A stretch of 8,910 nt of DNA. It comes from JBMNCQ01 sp049366715 (lineage in GTDB: Bacteria; Bacillota; Peptococcia; Peptococcales; BICA1-8). The notes below the pieces were generated by a model. That model was not told the origin of the DNA. It did no database searches and saw only the letters and a program-made list of their open reading frames with translations. The stretch is taken from positions 1 to 8,910 of the forward strand of contig JBMNCQ010000100.1 in assembly GCA_049366715.1 (NCBI GenBank), read 5' to 3'. Position numbers and translations under genes: made by a program. Shown here piece after piece: positions 5,402 to 8,910 of the stretch (position 1 is its first letter; each line of letters begins with the position of its first letter).

Positions 5402-6628
5402 ATGAGTAATGTCTATGATGTGCTTTTCGAAAGGGGTTATATAGAACAAGCAACCCATGAAGAAGAATTAAGAGAATTGCTCGCTAAGGAAAACGTTACA
5501 TTTTACATAGGTTTTGACCCCACGGCGGATAGTTTGCACGTAGGTCATTTCATTCAGGTCATGGTAATGATGCATATGCAGCAGCACGGCCACCGTCCGA
5601 TCGCGATCCTGGGCGGAGGAACGGCAATGGTTGGTGACCCGTCGGGTAAAACCGACATGCGGAAAATGCTTACTAAAGAGAGCATCGACGGCAATGCCAA
5701 ATCCTTTCAAAAACAATTTTCCCGCTTCATTGATTTCGGTCCGGAAAAAGCCTTAATGGTCAATAATGCCGATTGGCTCTTGGAGCTAAGCTACATAGAT
5801 TTCTTGCGGGAGGTGGGACGCCACTTTTCCGTAAATAGAATGCTCACTGCCGAATGTTACAAAAGCCGTTTAGAACAAGGACTGACCTTTTTAGAATTCA
5901 ACTATATGATTATGCAGTCCTATGATTTTCTGGAGCTCTTTCGCAGACATAACTGCCGGCTGCAGATGGGGGGAAGTGACCAGTGGTCAAATATTCTGGG
6001 GGGAGTGGAGCTAATAAGAAAGCTTGAAGGGGAACCGGCCTATGGCCTGACTTTCAAGCTGCTCACTACCAGCGAAGGAAAAAAGATGGGTAAAACTGAA
6101 GCAGGTGCAATTTGGCTGGATGCCGCCAAAACCTCACCTTATGATTTCTTCCAATACTGGCGTAATGTTGATGATGCAGATGTTGAAAAATGTCTGGCTT
6201 TGCTCACTTTCCTGCCGATGGATGAAGTAAACAGGTTAGGTGCGCTAAAAGGAGCAGAAATAAATAAAGCCAAAGAAATACTGGCTTTTGAAGTTACTAA
6301 GCTCGTCCATGGCCCCCAGAATGCAGAAAATGCTCTAAAGGCTGCCCGGGCCTTATTCGGTGCCGGTGCCGATGGGGGCTCCATTCCCACCACAGAGCTG
6401 GCTGCCGGCCGGTTTAAAGACGGAGTGGATATCCTGACTGTTTTACAAGACGCAGAACTTATTTCCTCTAAAAGCGAAGGCAGGCGTCTGATCCAGCAGG
6501 GGGGAATTTATCTGGGCGATAACAGGATAGAAGATTTTAATATGCTCATTAAGCTGAATGATTTCCAAGACGGCAAGTTAATGGTAAGGAAGGGAAAGAA
6601 GGTATATCATCAACTTAAATTAAAATAA
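5402..6628 (+). CDS. tyrS: Tyrosyl-tRNA synthetase
   Basis: Cytosolic class I aminoacyl-tRNA synthetase that activates L-tyrosine with ATP and charges tRNA-Tyr. The ATP-binding HIGH motif appears as HVGH (46-49) after YIGFDPTADSL, and the KMSKS motif as KMGKT (228-232), a usual form in bacterial TyrS. The tyrosine-site segments YMIMQSYDF (168-176) and QMGGSDQW (188-195) are intact. The C-terminal 65 residues form the S4-like RNA-binding domain (EGRRLIQQGGIYLG). The length of 408 is normal and no residue is missing. ATG 5402 is preceded by AAAGGAG (5386-5392) at a 9-base spacing. Expression is controlled by the tyrosine T-box leader just upstream. A 44-codon gene follows after 71 bases and may share the transcript. 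Confidence 0.97.
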   Translation: MSNVYDVLFERGYIEQATHEEELRELLAKENVTFYIGFDPTADSLHVGHFIQVMVMMHMQQHGHRPIAILGGGTAMVGDPSGKTDMRKMLTKESIDGNAKSFQKQFSRFIDFGPEKALMVNNADWLLELSYIDFLREVGRHFSVNRMLTAECYKSRLEQGLTFLEFNYMIMQSYDFLELFRRHNCRLQMGGSDQWSNILGGVELIRKLEGEPAYGLTFKLLTTSEGKKMGKTEAGAIWLDAAKTSPYDFFQYWRNVDDADVEKCLALLTFLPMDEVNRLGALKGAEINKAKEILAFEVTKLVHGPQNAENALKAARALFGAGADGGSIPTTELAAGRFKDGVDILTVLQDAELISSKSEGRRLIQQGGIYLGDNRIEDFNMLIKLNDFQDGKLMVRKGKKVYHQLKLK

Positions 6629-6699
6629 ACGGCTGTTATAAACAATGTTCTGCTTTCCGGGCCTTTAGACCCCAACGTTCCAGCCTGAGGAGTGATAAT

Positions 6700-6834
6700 A
6701 TGGTTGAATTCACTACAGTTTTATTAGGAGCACTGTTCTTCTTTCCGATACTTTATTATCTGGTACGTAGTGCAGTTGAGGAAGGAACACTGAGTGCATT
6801 ACAGAAATATGAGAGTTTGAAAAACAAAAAATAA
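6700..6834 (+). CDS. Small single-span membrane protein of 44 residues, function unknown
   Basis: ATG (6700-6702) is preceded by GAGGAG 7 bases upstream, a strong ribosome binding site, and the frame ends at TAA 6832-6834. Residues 4-23 (FTTVLLGALFFFPILYYLV) form one hydrophobic membrane segment. They are followed by a short soluble tail, RSAVEEGTLSALQKYESLKNKK, which looks helical and ends in lysines. There is no cleavable signal, so the tail would face the cytoplasm if the lysines stay inside. It lies 71 bases after tyrS with no terminator between them, so cotranscription under the T-box is possible. The bidirectional terminator at 6908-6944 lies downstream. Short membrane proteins of this shape are common and poorly described in Bacillota; I do not assign a family. 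Confidence 0.75.
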   Translation: MVEFTTVLLGALFFFPILYYLVRSAVEEGTLSALQKYESLKNKK

Positions 6835-6907
6835 TAACAGCATCCATATCCCGGTTGCAGCCGGTTAACCTTTACCATAATATTAAGGCCTGTCCGGAAT
6901 CAAAAAT

Positions 6908-6944
6908 AAAAACTGCATCGGCCTACTGGCTGATTGCAGTTTTT
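6908..6944. terminator. Bidirectional terminator between the small gene and typA
   Basis: AAAAACTGCA (6908-6917) and TGCAGTTTTT (6935-6944) form a perfect 10-bp stem, with further ATC/GAT and GCC/GGC pairing inside. Ts follow on both strands: TTTTTATTTTT on the minus strand and TTTTTATCTGTTTC on the plus strand. The typA stop codon TAG (6923-6925) is in the loop. It fits the convergent ends of the tyrS unit and typA. Confidence 0.85.
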
Positions 6945-8752
6945 ATCTGTTTCTCATATTTATCCCGGTCATGTTTTTTCAAATACCGTTTACGCAGGCG
7001 TAAGGACTCGGGCGTCACCTCTAAATATTCATCATCGGCTAAAAATGAAATAGCCTGCTCCAAACTTAAAATCAACGGTGCCTTTAATTTTACTGTTTCG
7101 TCTTTGGTCGATGAGCGGACATTCGTTAAAGCTTTCTCCTTGCAAACATTAACCACCAGGTCTTGCTCCCGGCTATTCTCACCTACAACCATCCCTTCAT
7201 ATACTTTTATACCCGGCACAATAAATAATATCCCTCTATCCTCCGCCGCCAGCAAACCATAAGTGGTAGCAGAGCCGGACTCGTGGGCAACTAAGGCTCC
7301 GTTCCTTCTCCCGCTGATCTCACCCTTAAAAGGTTTATAGCGGTCAAAATTATGATTCATAATCCCATATCCCCGGGTATCGGTTAAAAACTCTGTTCTG
7401 AAACCAACTAGCCCCCGGGCCGGAATTGAATATTCTAAACGTACTTGTCCGTTATTATTAACCATATTGGTCAGATCACCTTTGCGGTAGCCTATCTTCT
7501 CCATAACTGCGCCCATATATTCCTCGGGAATATCAATTGCTAAACTTTCAAAAGGTTCCTGGCGCTGGCCTGCTATTTCTTTAAAAATTACCTGAGGCTT
7601 GGAAACCTGAAATTCCAGACCTTCTCTCCGCATTTTTTCGATGAGAATGGCAAGATGGAGCTCTCCCCGGCCCGATACTCTAAAAACCTCCGGACTGTCG
7701 GTTTCCTCAACCTTTAGGGAAACATCGGTCTCTATTTCTTTCATCAGTCTGGCCCCTAACTTACGGGCTGTAATCGGCTCTCCTTCCAAACCGGCGAAAG
7801 GAGAATTATTTACAATAAAACTCATTTGCAAGGTCGGCTCATCTATTTTCAAGAGTGGCTGTGCTTCCAAATGATTTACATCACATAATGTTTCACCGAC
7901 ATTGATTTCGCCCAGGCCTGTTACGGCTACTATTTCGCCGGCTGCGGCCTCAGTAATTTCCACCTTTTTTAGTCCTTGAAACCCGAATAACTTATTAATT
8001 CTATGCTGTGCGACGCTGCCGTCTCTTTTCATTACCGCTAATTGGCTCCCGGTCTTTATTACTCCTCTATTTATGGTACCTATGGCAATCCGCCCCAGGT
8101 AATCATTATAATCAAGTAAAGTTACCTGCATCTGCAAAGGAGCCGCAATTTTTCCTTGCGGAGCAGGAATATTTTTGATAATAGCCTCAAACAAAGGCAT
8201 CATATCTTCTCCCATATCCGTTAAATCATTGCCCGCTACCCCTTTAATCGCCGAAGCATAAACAACAGGAAAATCTAACTGTTCATCATTGGCTCCCAAA
8301 TCAATAAACAAATCCAATACTTCATCAACAACTTCTAAGGGACGGGCGTTTTCCCGGTCCATTTTATTGATCACGACAATAGGATTAAGATTTTGTTCTA
8401 AAGCTTTCCTTAAAACAAACCGTGTCTGGGGCATACAGCCTTCAAAGGCATCAACAACTAACAATACCCCGTCCACCATCTTCATGATCCTCTCAACTTC
8501 CCCGCCAAAATCAGCATGTCCCGGTGTATCTACAATATTAATCGTGGTCCCTTTATAATTAATTGAAGTATTTTTGGCTAAGATTGTAATACCTTTTTCC
8601 CGTTCAAGATCATTTGAGTCCATAACTCTCTCTACAACATGCTCATTAGCTCTAAATACTCCGGATTGAGATAACAATTTATCCACTAATGTTGTTTTTC
8701 CATGATCAACATGAGCTATGATCGCAATATTACGCATTTCCTTTTTGCTCAT
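6923..8752 (-). CDS. typA: Translational GTPase TypA/BipA
   Basis: Ribosome-associated GTPase related to EF-G and LepA, linked in other bacteria to ribosome assembly and stress adaptation. The G motifs are clear: AHVDHGKTT (13-21), REKGIT with Thr56, DTPGH (75-79), NKMD (129-132) and the SAIKG segment. They are followed by domain II, the EF-G-like domains III and V, and the TypA-specific C-terminal domain (GLVGFRTEFLTDTRGYG, FIVPGIKVYEGMVVGE, NVRSSTKDE). At 609 residues it has the normal length. I chose ATG 8750-8752 because AAAGGAGG (8760-8767) stands 7 bases upstream. An in-frame ATG at 8773 would put that site inside the gene and add MYKGGSN, which is not typical of the family. The stop codon lies in the loop of a terminator. 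No accompanying gene on this strand is visible. Confidence 0.96.
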   Translation of the reverse strand: MSKKEMRNIAIIAHVDHGKTTLVDKLLSQSGVFRANEHVVERVMDSNDLEREKGITILAKNTSINYKGTTINIVDTPGHADFGGEVERIMKMVDGVLLVVDAFEGCMPQTRFVLRKALEQNLNPIVVINKMDRENARPLEVVDEVLDLFIDLGANDEQLDFPVVYASAIKGVAGNDLTDMGEDMMPLFEAIIKNIPAPQGKIAAPLQMQVTLLDYNDYLGRIAIGTINRGVIKTGSQLAVMKRDGSVAQHRINKLFGFQGLKKVEITEAAAGEIVAVTGLGEINVGETLCDVNHLEAQPLLKIDEPTLQMSFIVNNSPFAGLEGEPITARKLGARLMKEIETDVSLKVEETDSPEVFRVSGRGELHLAILIEKMRREGLEFQVSKPQVIFKEIAGQRQEPFESLAIDIPEEYMGAVMEKIGYRKGDLTNMVNNNGQVRLEYSIPARGLVGFRTEFLTDTRGYGIMNHNFDRYKPFKGEISGRRNGALVAHESGSATTYGLLAAEDRGILFIVPGIKVYEGMVVGENSREQDLVVNVCKEKALTNVRSSTKDETVKLKAPLILSLEQAISFLADDEYLEVTPESLRLRKRYLKKHDRDKYEKQIKTAISQ

Positions 8753-8783
8753 ATTACTTCCTCCTTTATACATTCACCAAAGT

Positions 8784-8812
8784 ATTTTATGCCTTATTTA
8801 TAATAATTACAA
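8784..8812 (-). promoter_or_regulatory. Candidate promoter of typA
   Basis: On the minus strand TTGTAA (8812-8807) and TAAAAT (8789-8784) are separated by exactly 17 bp, with four and five matches to the sigma-A consensus. The start site would fall near 8777, leaving a leader of about 25 bases before the ATG at 8752. Confidence 0.5.
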
Positions 8813-8855
8813 GTGTTATTTTGTTAAATTAGCGATATTGCCTAAAAGTGGAAAC

Positions 8856-8907
8856 AAGGGCGTGTCGCAAAACGTTTATGTAAAAACATAGGGCGACGCG
8901 CCCTTTT
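8856..8907. repeat. Large imperfect inverted repeat at the window edge
   Basis: AAGGGCGTGTCGC (8856-8868) pairs with GCGACGCGCCCTT (8893-8905) over 13 bp with one G-T pair. The loop contains a second hairpin, TATGT-AAAA-ACATA (8877-8890). TTTT follows on the plus strand. It may be a terminator for a transcript beyond the right edge or upstream on the plus strand, or an intergenic repeat of MITE type. The edge prevents a decision. Confidence 0.5.
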
Positions 8908-8910
8908 ATC

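Noticed and set aside
6855..7262. Plus-strand open frame of 135 codons opposite the typA end
   Set aside because: It begins between the small gene and the bidirectional terminator, passes through it, and is antisense to conserved TypA sequence.
8753..8773. Upstream ATG extending TypA by 7 residues
   Set aside because: The extension would contain the AAAGGAGG ribosome binding site that fits the ATG at 8752.

Overview
The window looks like a stretch of chromosome from an anaerobic, endospore-forming Bacillota, most likely a Clostridia of the Desulfotomaculum/Pelotomaculum type. This is an inference. It rests on moderate GC with AT-rich spacers, strong AGGAGG-type ribosome binding sites, a T-box leader on tyrS, a class I cyclic-di-GMP riboswitch, a spore-lytic-type GH18 enzyme, a SpoIIAA-like STAS protein, and a papain-like peptidase with a copper-amine-oxidase-type 'stalk' domain. 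I saw no mobile element, phage gene, tRNA, rRNA or CRISPR array.

Layout. Positions 2-52 (+) hold the last 16 codons of an unidentified gene. An 11-bp hairpin follows, then a malate/L-lactate dehydrogenase family gene (132-1169, +). The next block is on the minus strand and is read from right to left: a c-di-GMP-I riboswitch (4774-4854), an unlisted 55-codon gene with a TTG start (4589-4756) ending in a strong terminator, a C1 peptidase (3304-4320), a STAS-domain protein (2760-3089) and a GH18 glycosidase (1358-2629). Divergent from the riboswitch, about 300 bp away across an AT-rich spacer, is a tyrosine T-box leader (about 5160-5376) and tyrS (5402-6628). A 44-codon single-membrane-segment gene (6700-6834) follows tyrS. 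Last is typA/bipA on the minus strand (6923-8752), facing the small gene across a bidirectional terminator. The right edge (8856-8907) holds a large imperfect inverted repeat.

Functional reading. tyrS and typA are housekeeping translation genes. The minus-strand block at 1358-4854 has the flavour of sporulation or cell-envelope functions, but each gene appears to have its own ribosome binding site, and at least two have their own terminators, so I do not claim one operon.

The most interesting item is the c-di-GMP-I aptamer whose first and possibly only target is a tiny unrecognised protein, with the gene's terminator built over its stop codon. A second small protein after tyrS is also easy to miss. 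Several minus-strand genes carry the terminator hairpin across the stop codon, a recurring arrangement here.
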